This document shows, in pieces, positions 46,172-53,858 of a stretch of 64,000 bases of DNA. Within the stretch, counting starts at the first letter, position 1. Each line of letters begins with the position of its first letter. The position numbers and the translations under genes are program-made. The notes under the pieces are model-generated. The model was not told where the DNA came from. It made no database searches and saw only the letters and a list, made by a program, of their open reading frames with translations. Origin of the DNA: an uncultured Lachnospiraceae bacterium (GTDB lineage: Bacteria > Bacillota > Clostridia > Lachnospirales > Lachnospiraceae); assembly GCA_947652735.1 (NCBI GenBank), contig CANTEG010000003.1, positions 62,001-126,000 of the forward strand, in the 5' to 3' direction.

Positions 46172-47107
46172 ATGGAATTAAATCAGGATATGCCTGAGCA
46201 GGAGGAAGCTGTGGACGGTTTTATAAACTGTGACAGTCTTGTCAAGATATATAAAACGGATGAGATAGAGGTTATGGCTCTCCAGGGGTTGGATCTTGTT
46301 ATAAATAAGGGTGAGATTATGGCAATCATTGGAAAAAGCGGCAGCGGAAAAAGTACCCTTATGAACATAATCGGAGGACTGGAAAAACCATCTGCGGGAA
46401 AGGTCACGGTGGGCGGTGTTTGTCTGTCGGATATGACGGAGAAAGAAATGATAAGATACCGAAAAAAGACGATTGGGTTCGTATGGCAGAAAAGTGAAAG
46501 AAACCTGTTTCCATACCTGACCTCTGCACAAAACATTGAGGCATCCATGCAGTTTTCGGGGCTTAGGCAAAAGGAAAAAAAGGAGAGAACCCTTGAACTG
46601 CTGGAAATGGTCGGCATGTCCCACAGGGCAAACTCATACCCGGCCCAAATGTCAGGCGGAGAGCAGCAAAGGATAGCAATCGCCGTGGCACTTGCAAATA
46701 CACCTGACATACTGCTTGCAGACGAGCCGACGGGAGCCGTGGATACAAAAACATCAAATATGATACAGGATCTGTTCCGAAGACTGAATAAGGAGCTTGG
46801 AATAACCGTTATTATCGTTACCCATGACTTGAAACTTGCGAGAAAGGTAGACAGGGTGGTAATGATTTCAGACGGCAAGATAAGCACGGAAAAGATAATG
46901 AAGGATAAGTACCGTGAGGGAATAGACCGAATGGAGGACATTGCCTTTGAGGAGGAGTCCCATGAGGAATATTCTGTGCTCGACAAGGCACACAGAGTCC
47001 AGTTGTCCGAGGATATGCTTGAGGCGGCAGGCATTGACAGCAACAAGGTAAAAATATCTGTTGAGGATGGACGGGTTGTAATCATAGGAGAAGATAAGAA
47101 AAAATAA
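46172..47107 (+). CDS. ABC transporter ATP-binding protein, second of two, extended
   Basis: An ATPase of about 311 residues from the ATG at 46172, with Walker A GKSGSGKST, Q-loop FVWQKSERNLFP, signature MSGGEQQRIAIAVA, Walker B ILLADEPTGAVD and switch IVTHDL. It differs from its neighbour by an acidic N-terminal extension of about 20 residues and a C-terminal addition of about 65 residues (after VVMISDGKI) that ends in VEDGRVVIIGEDKKK. The start is uncertain: 46172 is only one base from AGGA, and ATG 46130, inside the previous gene, is an alternative. It is likely a heterodimer partner of the first ATPase. Confidence 0.88.
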   Translation: MELNQDMPEQEEAVDGFINCDSLVKIYKTDEIEVMALQGLDLVINKGEIMAIIGKSGSGKSTLMNIIGGLEKPSAGKVTVGGVCLSDMTEKEMIRYRKKTIGFVWQKSERNLFPYLTSAQNIEASMQFSGLRQKEKKERTLELLEMVGMSHRANSYPAQMSGGEQQRIAIAVALANTPDILLADEPTGAVDTKTSNMIQDLFRRLNKELGITVIIVTHDLKLARKVDRVVMISDGKISTEKIMKDKYREGIDRMEDIAFEEESHEEYSVLDKAHRVQLSEDMLEAAGIDSNKVKISVEDGRVVIIGEDKKK

Positions 47108-47166
47108 AATAGGGTAAATAAAATAGAAAGAAAGCACAAGACAAAGCAGGTCATTTCAGGTATAAT

Positions 47167-47213
47167 AAATAGGTGTGTTGCATTAAGAATACTGTAATGT
47201 GACGCACCTATTT
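47167..47213. other. Long imperfect hairpin between ATPase and lipoprotein genes
   Basis: AAATAGGTGTGTTGCATTA (47167-47185) pairs with TAATGTGACGCACCTATTT (47195-47213), with wobble or mismatch at three positions and a 9-base loop. No T-run follows. TATAAT stands immediately before it (47161-47166), without a good -35. It may be a read-through attenuator or processing structure. Confidence 0.6.
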
Positions 47214-47291
47214 AAACTATCTGCTGTAAGCAGCTTTCGCTTTTATGGGAAATTGCTTGTTTATGGCTGCACGGAAGAAAGTGTGGATAAG

Positions 47292-48248
47292 ATGAAAAAG
47301 ATGTACGGATTACTCCTTGGGGTATTTGTAGGCATGACGCTCCTGACAGGGTGTGGGGACGACAGGCTTATTATGACCACTACGGAAAACACGAGAACTA
47401 CTACGGAAAAACAGACGAATTCGGAGAATACCACGGAGGAACAGGTGACGGAAGAAGCTTCCGGTGAGGACAAGGCATTGACTTTGAGTGTGCTCCATGA
47501 GGCAAATAAGGGTGATGTACTTCTTAAGGACTCCGCTGGTGTAAAACTACAGTTTGATTTTTATGACAATGGAAATCGGGTTTTACAGGAGAACTATTTT
47601 ATCGGGTTTGACAGTGACGGTAACTATGTGCAATCCTATGAGAATTCGGAGGGAGTGGCAAATGTTCTTGACCACAGGCACGGATGCTGGTATATATCGG
47701 ATGCAGACGGAATATATACGAAGATTTATCCTGAGAATGGCATATCGGAACGTCTTGTGGACTATTATCACAATGATACCGTGTATCCGGTACCAAAGGA
47801 AGGTGATTCAGAGGAAATCAAAGATATCTACAGACAGTCGGGAAATTTGATTTTAGAAACCCATGTCACGCGGGACTCTGAAGAGTATGAATACACATAC
47901 ATACTGGATGATGAATATAAAATACTAAGCTATGAATGCCGCATCGGTGATACTGTTGTTATGACTGAGACAACATCGTTAAATGTTACTTATGCGCCGC
48001 CATCAGTTTTGGAGGAGCTAAGTGACAGGACAAACGAGAGAATCATTACTGTGAAAAATGTCGATTATGGTATCGAGTACAATTATTCGGTATCGTCACT
48101 TTTTCCTGTTGATTTTGAAACATATGGAGCCAATATATATATTGATGAGGCGTGTAATGTTATTTACGACAACATAAGTCAGGATTCAGAATTCAGGGAT
48201 GAGAACGGCTCATATCAGAATCTGACATTATATTTAAAGGAAGAATGA
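47292..48248 (+). CDS. Lipoprotein of unknown function
   Basis: A 318-residue lipoprotein with lipobox LLTGC (Cys near 19), followed by a Thr/Glu-rich linker (TTTENTRTTTEKQTNSENT) of about 45 residues and a folded, Tyr/Asp-rich domain. The domain looks beta-rich (for example KLQFDFYDNGNRVLQENYF). The frame is open to 47199, but only the ATG at 47292 yields a signal peptide; its ribosome site is weak. It follows the ABC exporter genes by about 185 bp and may be a separate unit. No family is recognised and it is not obviously related to the four-gene array. Confidence 0.78.
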   Translation: MKKMYGLLLGVFVGMTLLTGCGDDRLIMTTTENTRTTTEKQTNSENTTEEQVTEEASGEDKALTLSVLHEANKGDVLLKDSAGVKLQFDFYDNGNRVLQENYFIGFDSDGNYVQSYENSEGVANVLDHRHGCWYISDADGIYTKIYPENGISERLVDYYHNDTVYPVPKEGDSEEIKDIYRQSGNLILETHVTRDSEEYEYTYILDDEYKILSYECRIGDTVVMTETTSLNVTYAPPSVLEELSDRTNERIITVKNVDYGIEYNYSVSSLFPVDFETYGANIYIDEACNVIYDNISQDSEFRDENGSYQNLTLYLKEE

Positions 48249-48352
48249 CATCGTAACTGGGGCAATATTTGTAAAAAACATACAAAAAAGCAGGAGGATT
48301 CGACAAAAAATTATAATATTCGAAAAAAATTTACAAAATTTGAATAAAGGGG

Positions 48353-48382
48353 TTGATATTTCCGTACAGGATGAGTTATAAT
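48353..48382 (+). promoter_or_regulatory. Sigma-A promoter of the candidate RNA gene
   Basis: TTGATA (48353-48358) and TATAAT (48377-48382) with an 18-bp spacer. Transcription would begin near 48389. No protein start with a ribosome site follows for about 400 bases. Confidence 0.75.
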
Positions 48383-48388
48383 AGAAAA

Positions 48389-48695
48389 CAGTTAAGGGAC
48401 ATGGATATCAAAATTCTATGTCGAGAGAATGTTTCATGGCTTGTAAACTTGCCAAATTATTAGCTAACGTTTGAATCAATGTCAGGTCAGAAATACACTT
48501 GAGGTTGATGGGGAAACATTTATATTTCGAGGGGTATAACGAATTTCCAACTGGGAAATGTATTTGATAGTTCACTGCAAACCCCTACTGCTCTGCAAAG
48601 AGCACCTAAAGTTGTACAATCTCCCCAAGAGGATTGTAATAAGAATGATAGAAGGCCTGTTGGACTCCCCTCCAGCAGGTCTTCGCCTTTTCTTG
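48389..48695 (+). ncRNA. Unidentified structured RNA, about 300 nt
   Basis: The 539-bp gap between the lipoprotein and DUF3137 genes has no credible reading frame. It contains a good promoter and, about 300 bases on, a terminator-like stem. Several hairpins can be drawn: GACATGGA/TCTATGTC (48398-48405 and 48415-48422); AGGGGT/ACCCCT (48530-48535 and 48581-48586) enclosing ATTTCC/GGAAAT (48543-48548 and 48554-48559); GCTCT-GCAA-AGAGC with a GNRA loop (48590-48603); TACAATC/GATTGTA (48615-48621 and 48632-48638). I compared it from memory with tmRNA, RNase P, SRP RNA, 6S RNA and common riboswitches and found no match. It could be a trans-acting RNA or a long leader of the next gene. Confidence 0.6.
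48652..48692 (+). terminator. Terminator-like stem of the RNA gene
   Basis: AAGGCCTGTTGGA (48652-48664) and TCCAGCAGGTCTT (48671-48683) pair over 13 positions with two G-U pairs and a 6-base loop, followed by CGCCTTTTC. The T-run is short. Confidence 0.65.
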
Positions 48696-48787
48696 AGAAG
48701 TTTTTAGTCACATTTGTGATTTCATATTTCTATAGCTACAGGGAAATCTGTTGGAAAATATTTATGATTGAAGTGAGGGAGGTATAT

Positions 48788-49672
48788 ATGGGCGCATACG
48801 AACTGGTACAAAGGCTTGAAAAACTCAGAAAGCAAGTCAATTCTTATGGAGTAATTGGAGTTGTTTCTGTTATGCTGGTCATTCCTTGTTTTGTTTTTTT
48901 GGCTCCGCATATCGAGTCTGAATCTACGTTCCACCTGATAAGGAATATTGCAATCTTGATTATACCTGTAGCAATTATATTTATAATTCTGTCAGGGAAA
49001 AAGAGAAAAGAATTTAAGGAATTATATAAGGGAACTTTTGTCAATGCTGTTTTGGGAGAATTTTTTGAGAATCCCCGCTATGAATGGAAGAATGGTTTTT
49101 CGGAACGAAGCGTTGCGGATTTTGGACTCACAAGGATGGGAAACTTGTTCTCATCGGAAGACTATCTTCAGGCAACCTATCAGGGGGTGCATTTTGAGCA
49201 GGCTGATGTCAAGGTTCAATATTATTCATCAGGCGAAAATTCCCATACAACCACCTATTTTTCGGGCAGGATGTTTGTTTTTGATTTTCCGAAATTTGAG
49301 CTGCTGCCAATTCAGGTGTTTGACGAAAGGTTTACGTATCGTGCAAAGACAGCAGAACGTTTTAAAATGTACAAGATAAAAATGGAGAGTGTTGAGTTTA
49401 ACCGGTACTTTGATGTGAGAGCTGCAAGGGAACACGACGCATTTTATATACTTACACCGCAGATGATGGAAAATATTATGGAGCTTAGGAGAAGATATGG
49501 CTCTGTGCTGTTTAATTTTTCAAGCGGCAGACTATTCTTGGGAATAGAGTGTGGTATGGATGCCTTTGATGCCGATATGAGAAAACCGATAAACTATGCT
49601 GAGGAAAAAGAAAAAATGAGAAATGATGTCAGGGTGATTATTGACATTATAGATACAATGAATTTGATATAA
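48788..49672 (+). CDS. DUF3137 membrane protein
   Basis: A 294-residue protein with two helices near the N-terminus (about 21-41 and 53-74) and a soluble domain of about 215 residues, the usual DUF3137 layout. The soluble part includes FSERSVADFGLTRMGNLFSS and FSGRMFVFDFPK. The frame is open to 48716, but GAGGGAGGTATAT supports the ATG at 48788. It stands alone between the candidate RNA and a terminator. No function is known for the family. Confidence 0.8.
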   Translation: MGAYELVQRLEKLRKQVNSYGVIGVVSVMLVIPCFVFLAPHIESESTFHLIRNIAILIIPVAIIFIILSGKKRKEFKELYKGTFVNAVLGEFFENPRYEWKNGFSERSVADFGLTRMGNLFSSEDYLQATYQGVHFEQADVKVQYYSSGENSHTTTYFSGRMFVFDFPKFELLPIQVFDERFTYRAKTAERFKMYKIKMESVEFNRYFDVRAAREHDAFYILTPQMMENIMELRRRYGSVLFNFSSGRLFLGIECGMDAFDADMRKPINYAEEKEKMRNDVRVIIDIIDTMNLI

Positions 49673-49679
49673 ATGTAAT

Positions 49680-49717
49680 GGGCTGAAATCAGAACAATGA
49701 TTTCGGCCCATTTTTTA
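49680..49717. terminator. Terminator between convergent genes
   Basis: GGGCTGAAATCA (49680-49691) pairs with TGATTTCGGCCC (49698-49709), followed by ATTTTTTAC. It serves the DUF3137 gene and overlaps the end of the leftward HxlR gene (stop at 49715-49717). Confidence 0.9.
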
Positions 49718-50047
49718 CAATTTGTTTTTATCGCCCCATTCGCACATTTGATCCAGAATTGGAATTAGTGATTTACCCCGATCCGTCAGGCTGTATTCTA
49801 CTTTTGGAGGAATTTGCGGATATTCTTCACGGTGAACCAGTCCATCAGCTTCTAATTCTTTTAGGGTGGAACTTAATGTTTTATATGAAATTGTTTTAAT
49901 ATATTTCTGTAATTCATTGAAACGTACAACTTCATATTCCATAAGAGTATATAGAATGAACATTTTGTATTTTCCATGTATCAGGGACATTGTGTAATTG
50001 AACCCTGTTTCTTCTAACGTAGCATTTTTAATACAAGATATACTCAT
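49715..50047 (-). CDS. HxlR-family transcriptional regulator
   Basis: A 110-residue winged-helix protein of the HxlR group. The core reads LIHGKYKMFILYTLMEYEV, then RFNELQKYIKTISYKTLSST, LKELEADGLVHREEY and VEYSLTDRGKSLIPIL. Cys5, near the N-terminus, is where redox- or electrophile-sensing members carry their sensor thiol. The start at 50047 follows AAAGGAGAGTGTAA; the longer frame to 50116 would run across the regulatory region. It is divergent from a flavin-type reductase, the standard pairing in which HxlR represses or activates the reductase. Confidence 0.93.
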   Translation of the reverse strand: MSISCIKNATLEETGFNYTMSLIHGKYKMFILYTLMEYEVVRFNELQKYIKTISYKTLSSTLKELEADGLVHREEYPQIPPKVEYSLTDRGKSLIPILDQMCEWGDKNKL

Positions 50048-50086
50048 TTTACACTCTCCTTTAAGTAAGTATTTAATCTTAATGCT

Positions 50087-50144
50087 AGTATCATACTTAA
50101 ATGTTAGTACTTGCATTTTTGTCTATTATTGTTATGATTATAAT
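50087..50144 (+). promoter_or_regulatory. Divergent control region with small dyads
   Basis: The 143-bp gap between the HxlR and reductase genes contains AGTAT-C-ATACT (50087-50097), a perfect short dyad, and related AGTA/TACTT motifs around it, fitting an HxlR-type operator. TATAAT at 50139-50144 is a likely -10 for the reductase, though no well-spaced -35 is seen. Confidence 0.5.
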
Positions 50145-50190
50145 ATTACAAGTGGGAAAAGTCAATCTCACAGAAAGGCAGGATATATTT

Positions 50191-50739
50191 ATGAGCAAAA
50201 AAATTGTAATACTAAATGGAAGTCCGAGAAGAAAGGGCAACACTTCTGCGCTGGTCAGGGAGTTTACCAAAGGTGCAGAGAGTGTAGGTAATACGATTAC
50301 AGAATTTTTTCTTGACCAAATGAATATTCATGGATGTAAAGGCTGCTTTGGTGGACATAGCAGTAAGGAATGTCCCTGTGTACAGAAAGATGATATGGCA
50401 GAGATTTATCCGGCAGTAAAGGAATGTGATATAATTGTGTTTGCAACACCACTTTATTACTGGAACATGAGCGGGCAGATAAGAACGGCAATTGACCGTT
50501 TGTTTGCATTGGAAGAAGGAGATGGCAATCTGCTTCGGGGACATAATAGGGGATGTGTGCTTCTGATGGCAGCCGAGGGGAATGGTTTTGAGGATGTACT
50601 TCTTTATTATGAACACCTTATGGGGCATTTGAAATGGGAAAATCTTGGTCATGTCCTTGCAGGAGGTAATGGGGATGTGGGAGATATTGAGGGAAAAATG
50701 GAATTAAAACAGGCATATGAACTTGGGAAATCAATTTAG
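50191..50739 (+). CDS. NAD(P)H-dependent FMN reductase / flavodoxin-like oxidoreductase
   Basis: A 182-residue flavodoxin-fold enzyme. The FMN phosphate loop is LNGSPRRKGNTSALV at the N-terminus. HGCKGCFGG and CPCVQKDDM follow, as in iron-sulfur flavoprotein-like reductases, but the cysteine spacing does not let me assert a cluster. FATPLYYWNMSGQIRTAIDR is the conserved second flavin loop. The ATG at 50191 follows AGGCAGGATATATTT; the longer frame to 50101 crosses the promoter. Its likely role is quinone or electrophile reduction under control of the divergent HxlR regulator. Confidence 0.92.
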   Translation: MSKKIVILNGSPRRKGNTSALVREFTKGAESVGNTITEFFLDQMNIHGCKGCFGGHSSKECPCVQKDDMAEIYPAVKECDIIVFATPLYYWNMSGQIRTAIDRLFALEEGDGNLLRGHNRGCVLLMAAEGNGFEDVLLYYEHLMGHLKWENLGHVLAGGNGDVGDIEGKMELKQAYELGKSI

Positions 50740-50822
50740 TGATAAACAGAAATGGAAGAACATTGTACATAGGGAATTTGAGAGCCACAAACAATAAGGA
50801 AATAAAATAGTTTTACATTTGC

Positions 50823-50866
50823 GGGGTGCCCTTTAGGATTGCAGAAGCATTCTTATAGGGCACCCC
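50823..50866. other. GC-rich stem near the end of the CAP-domain gene
   Basis: GGGGTGCCCT (50823-50832) pairs perfectly with AGGGCACCCC (50857-50866) around a 24-base loop. It lies between the reductase and the leftward CAP-domain gene. Neither side has a clear T-run, so terminator function is plausible but not shown. Confidence 0.6.
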
Positions 50867-50881
50867 ATAACGTTAAATGTA

Positions 50882-52309
50882 TTATTTTGTCCTGACTGAT
50901 TTTACGGTTGACCATGCTCCGTAGTAAATGGTACTGCCAACCTTTCTTGCAGTCCTTACACGTACATAGTAGGTTTTGCCTGATACCTTTGTATTTATTG
51001 TTTTCGTGTTTAGTGTTCTGTCTGTCACCTTTACAGCCTTTGCGTTGGACATATTTTTCTTTGTAGAATATTTTATCTGGTAGTGGGTTGCTTCCTTGTA
51101 GGTTCTTTTTTGGTAATTCACCTTGAACCCACCCTTTTTTGCCTGTAAGGTAACGGTCTGCTTTCTTGGAATAATATTAAATGTGAGCTTTTTGGTACCT
51201 GTATATTTTCCTTTGCCTTTAATTGTCACGGTTGCTTTTCCGACGTTTATGTTGTTTGTATAGGTTATAGTGTAGTCTGTGCCGCTTGTGAGTACCTTGC
51301 TGCCGTATGTTACCTTTACCGTCGGCTTTTTGGCTTTTGCCGAGTAAGCTGTTTTCTTGGTGCTGAGTGTAAATTTACATTTTGAAAGACTTACAGGCGG
51401 TTTGACGGTTACTGTGCACTTGTAAGTACCTGCTGTGGTTTTGGCGGTAATTACCGCTGTGCCTGCTGTCTTTGCTGTTATTTTTCCACTTGCACTTACT
51501 GTTGCCACATCTGTATTTGACGATGACCATGTCGTTACAGGCTTCACTGCGGTTTTAATTGTCCATACACCATAGCCTGTAAGGTTAGCGGATACACTGA
51601 TTGTTTTTGTCTGTCCCTTTAATAATGAAAGGGAATTGTTACTCAGCTTAATATCTGACAGCACTGTGTTGCCGCTTTTTAATGTTTCAATTGTCACGGA
51701 CTGGCTGCCTGATTTAGTGCTTGTGTAGGAGGTCCTATCATCGCTGCTTGTAAATTCTGCCGCAAGACAGACTAAACCATCAGTCTTAAATGCGGAAAGT
51801 CCAACGTAGGTATGGTTTTCGGCAATCAGATTTTCATAGTGCCCATATTGGGAGTAGTAGGTTGTATCACCGCGATGTTTTGCGTAAATGCTGATTTCGT
51901 CATACCATGCTTCAAGTCCTGCTGAGGCACTTTGGTTCCAGGCAAGATTTTCTCCCCATGACTGGCTGCCATCTGAGGATTTGGTGGTGAAGGTGCTCTC
52001 GCCGTTTGGTCGTGTATGGCTCATATAAACTGTTGCCTCAACGGCACGAAGCTCCGCTATTTCTTCCATATCAAAGGACCATGTTGCGGGAACATATTTT
52101 GTAACATAGCCAAGGTCAAAGGCTTCTTTTCGTATCTCGTTAATACGGGTGAGAAGCTTTCTTGATTCTGCCGCATAACGGGTACCTTTCACAATAACTT
52201 TTACTGAGCCTGACACGGCATGGGATTCTATCGTCCCCAAATTACCTGCAACACAAAAGGAAAGTGCAAGTATCATTGCCGTAAGAAAAGAAATCATTCT
52301 CTTTTTCAT
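50882..52309 (-). CDS. Secreted CAP-domain protein with Ig-like and Fn3-like modules
   Basis: A 475-residue exported protein. A signal peptide (about 1-31) precedes a CAP/SCP (YkwD-like) domain at about 45-190, with EEIAELRAVEATVYMSHTRP, WGENLAWN and GHYENLIAENHTYVGLSAF. A BIG2-type Ig domain follows (about 215-300, with TWSSSNTDVATVSASGKITA). A lysine-rich beta module (about 300-380) and a Fn3-like end (YQIKYSTKKNMSNAKAV, TYYVRVRTARKV) close the protein. The start at 52309 is set by AAGGAGGTTCCTGCT. The BIG2 and Fn3-like parts suggest cell-surface or matrix attachment. No sorting signal or membrane helix at the end, so it is secreted or loosely bound. The next gene upstream is metY-like. Confidence 0.9.
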   Translation of the reverse strand: MKKRMISFLTAMILALSFCVAGNLGTIESHAVSGSVKVIVKGTRYAAESRKLLTRINEIRKEAFDLGYVTKYVPATWSFDMEEIAELRAVEATVYMSHTRPNGESTFTTKSSDGSQSWGENLAWNQSASAGLEAWYDEISIYAKHRGDTTYYSQYGHYENLIAENHTYVGLSAFKTDGLVCLAAEFTSSDDRTSYTSTKSGSQSVTIETLKSGNTVLSDIKLSNNSLSLLKGQTKTISVSANLTGYGVWTIKTAVKPVTTWSSSNTDVATVSASGKITAKTAGTAVITAKTTAGTYKCTVTVKPPVSLSKCKFTLSTKKTAYSAKAKKPTVKVTYGSKVLTSGTDYTITYTNNINVGKATVTIKGKGKYTGTKKLTFNIIPRKQTVTLQAKKGGFKVNYQKRTYKEATHYQIKYSTKKNMSNAKAVKVTDRTLNTKTINTKVSGKTYYVRVRTARKVGSTIYYGAWSTVKSVRTK

Positions 52310-52350
52310 AGCAGGAACCTCCTTTTTAAATAACAACCGATTAACAACTA

Positions 52351-53610
52351 TTATGCTTTCAATGCGTTATCAAGGTCGCTTATTATGTCATCGATGTTTT
52401 CAAGTCCTACTGAAAAACGAACCATGCCGCCGTCAATTCCTGCCGCAACAAGCTGCTCATCAGTAAGCTGGCGGTGTGTTTCGCTTGCAGGGTGAAGCAC
52501 GCAGGTTCTTATGTCTGCCACATGCACTTCGTTGGATGCAAGCTTAAGTGAATCCATGAACTTAGCTGCTGCCGCACGTCCGCCCTTTATATTAAAGGAA
52601 ATAACACCGCTGCAACCCTTCAGGTATTTCTGTGCCAGTTCATAATCCTCATCACCTGGGAGCCCAGGGTAAGAAACACTTTCAACGGCAGGTGATGCCT
52701 GGAGATATTTTGCAACTGCAAGTGCATTTTCGCAGTACTGCTTCATACGGACAGGCAGGGTCTCAAGACCGAGATTTAACAAAAATGCTGAATGTGCCGC
52801 AGGGTAAACACCGAAATCTCTCATAAGCTGCATTCTTGCTTTTATAATATATGCCATTTTTCCGTAGCTTTCCGTATATGATATGCCGTGATATGACTCA
52901 TCAGGTTCGGTAAGCTCAGGGAATTTTCCGTTTGTCCAGTCAAAATTTCCACTGTCAACGATAACACCACCGACTTGAAGTGCATGACCATCCATATACT
53001 TGCTTGTGGAATGAATAACGATGTCTGCACCGAAATCGAAAGGCTTGCAAAGGATAGGAGTTGCAAAGGTGTTATCAATGATAAGAGGAACACCCATATC
53101 GTGGGCTATTTTTGCAAAACGCTCAATATCAAAGACCTTGAGTGCAGGATTTGCGATTGTCTCGCCGAAAACAAGCTTCGTATTTTCTTTAAAGGCTGCT
53201 TTGATTTCTTCGTCCGTAGCGTTTCTGTCAACATAGATGCATTCTATGCCGAGTTTTTTTAATGTAAACGAAAAAAGATTGATGGTTCCACCATATATTT
53301 GAGGTGTGCTTATAATGCTGTCACCAGCTTTGCATATGTTTAATATCGATAATAAGGTTGCTGCCTGGCCTGACGTGGTACACATTGCACCTACACCGCC
53401 CTCCAGTGAATTGATTTTTTCTTCCACTGCCATAACAGTAGGGTTTCCGAAACGGGAATAGCAAAGCCCTTTTGTTGGGTCATCAAAAATGGCTGCCACC
53501 TCGGCAGCGGAATCATATACATACGTTGTGCTCTGCACGATGGGAAGCACTCTTGGTTCTCCGTTTTTTGGGGTATAGCCTGCATGCAGGCATTTTGTTT
53601 CATCTTTCAT
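52351..53610 (-). CDS. O-acetylhomoserine sulfhydrylase (Cys/Met metabolism PLP enzyme)
   Basis: A 419-residue enzyme of the MetY/CysD group that makes homocysteine from O-acetylhomoserine and sulfide, using pyridoxal phosphate. Family landmarks are CLHAGYTP, PIVQSTTYVYDSA, YSRFGNPTV, the PLP lysine in IHSTSKYMDGHALQVGG, and FLLNLGLETLPVRM; the length is normal. The start follows AAGGAGGATTAACATAAA. Closely related gamma-synthase or lyase activities cannot be excluded by eye, but the early CLHAGYTP and the length favour MetY. A promoter lies about 60 bp upstream, with a leader too short for a T-box or SAM riboswitch. Confidence 0.92.
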   Translation of the reverse strand: MKDETKCLHAGYTPKNGEPRVLPIVQSTTYVYDSAAEVAAIFDDPTKGLCYSRFGNPTVMAVEEKINSLEGGVGAMCTTSGQAATLLSILNICKAGDSIISTPQIYGGTINLFSFTLKKLGIECIYVDRNATDEEIKAAFKENTKLVFGETIANPALKVFDIERFAKIAHDMGVPLIIDNTFATPILCKPFDFGADIVIHSTSKYMDGHALQVGGVIVDSGNFDWTNGKFPELTEPDESYHGISYTESYGKMAYIIKARMQLMRDFGVYPAAHSAFLLNLGLETLPVRMKQYCENALAVAKYLQASPAVESVSYPGLPGDEDYELAQKYLKGCSGVISFNIKGGRAAAAKFMDSLKLASNEVHVADIRTCVLHPASETHRQLTDEQLVAAGIDGGMVRFSVGLENIDDIISDLDNALKA

Positions 53611-53669
53611 TTTATGTTAATCCTCCTTGCAATATCTTAAAGATAAAAATTCATATAAATACTTATTTT

Positions 53670-53698
53670 ATTATACATTTTACATATGATTTTAACAA
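53670..53698 (-). promoter_or_regulatory. Promoter of the sulfhydrylase gene
   Basis: On the minus strand TTGTTA (53698-53693) and TATAAT (53675-53670) are 17 bp apart, about 60 bp before the ATG at 53610. Confidence 0.75.
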
Positions 53699-53756
53699 GA
53701 GAAAAATCTTTGCCTGTTGGTGCGACAGCACCTTTTACATTTTGTGCACATGTGGG

Positions 53757-53786
53757 TTGACATATGTATGGATGCAAGTGTATAAT
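53757..53786 (+). promoter_or_regulatory. Promoter of the zinc-type ABC operon
   Basis: TTGACA (53757-53762) and TATAAT (53781-53786) are perfect hexamers with an 18-bp spacer, 72 bp before the first gene. Confidence 0.85.
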
Positions 53787-53789
53787 GCA

Positions 53790-53810
53790 ATTTGCAAATC
53801 GTTTGCAAAT
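53790..53810 (+). promoter_or_regulatory. 21-bp perfect palindrome, candidate metal-repressor operator
   Basis: ATTTGCAAA-TCG-TTTGCAAAT is a perfect 9-3-9 palindrome that starts 3 bp after the -10, over the expected transcription start. A repressor there would block the promoter. The genes encode a His-rich metal-uptake system, so a Fur/Zur-like or other metal regulator is likely. It does not match the Bacillus Zur or the streptococcal AdcR boxes that I recall. Confidence 0.75.
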
Positions 53811-53858
53811 GTAATGTTTTGAACAGACAGATGTTCAGGGTTATGGAGGATAGGCAAA

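Noticed and set aside
46183-47154. Minus-strand 323-codon open frame opposite the second ABC ATPase
   Set aside because: The plus strand has complete ABC motifs; the antisense product is a low-complexity Ser/Ile/Leu-rich shadow.
48520-48711. Minus-strand 63-codon open frame inside the candidate RNA region
   Set aside because: It has no convincing ribosome site or recognisable domain and overlaps the RNA stems and terminator.
53611-53663. T-box or SAM riboswitch before the sulfhydrylase gene
   Set aside because: The promoter leaves a leader of only about 50 nt, too short for either, and no matching motif is present.
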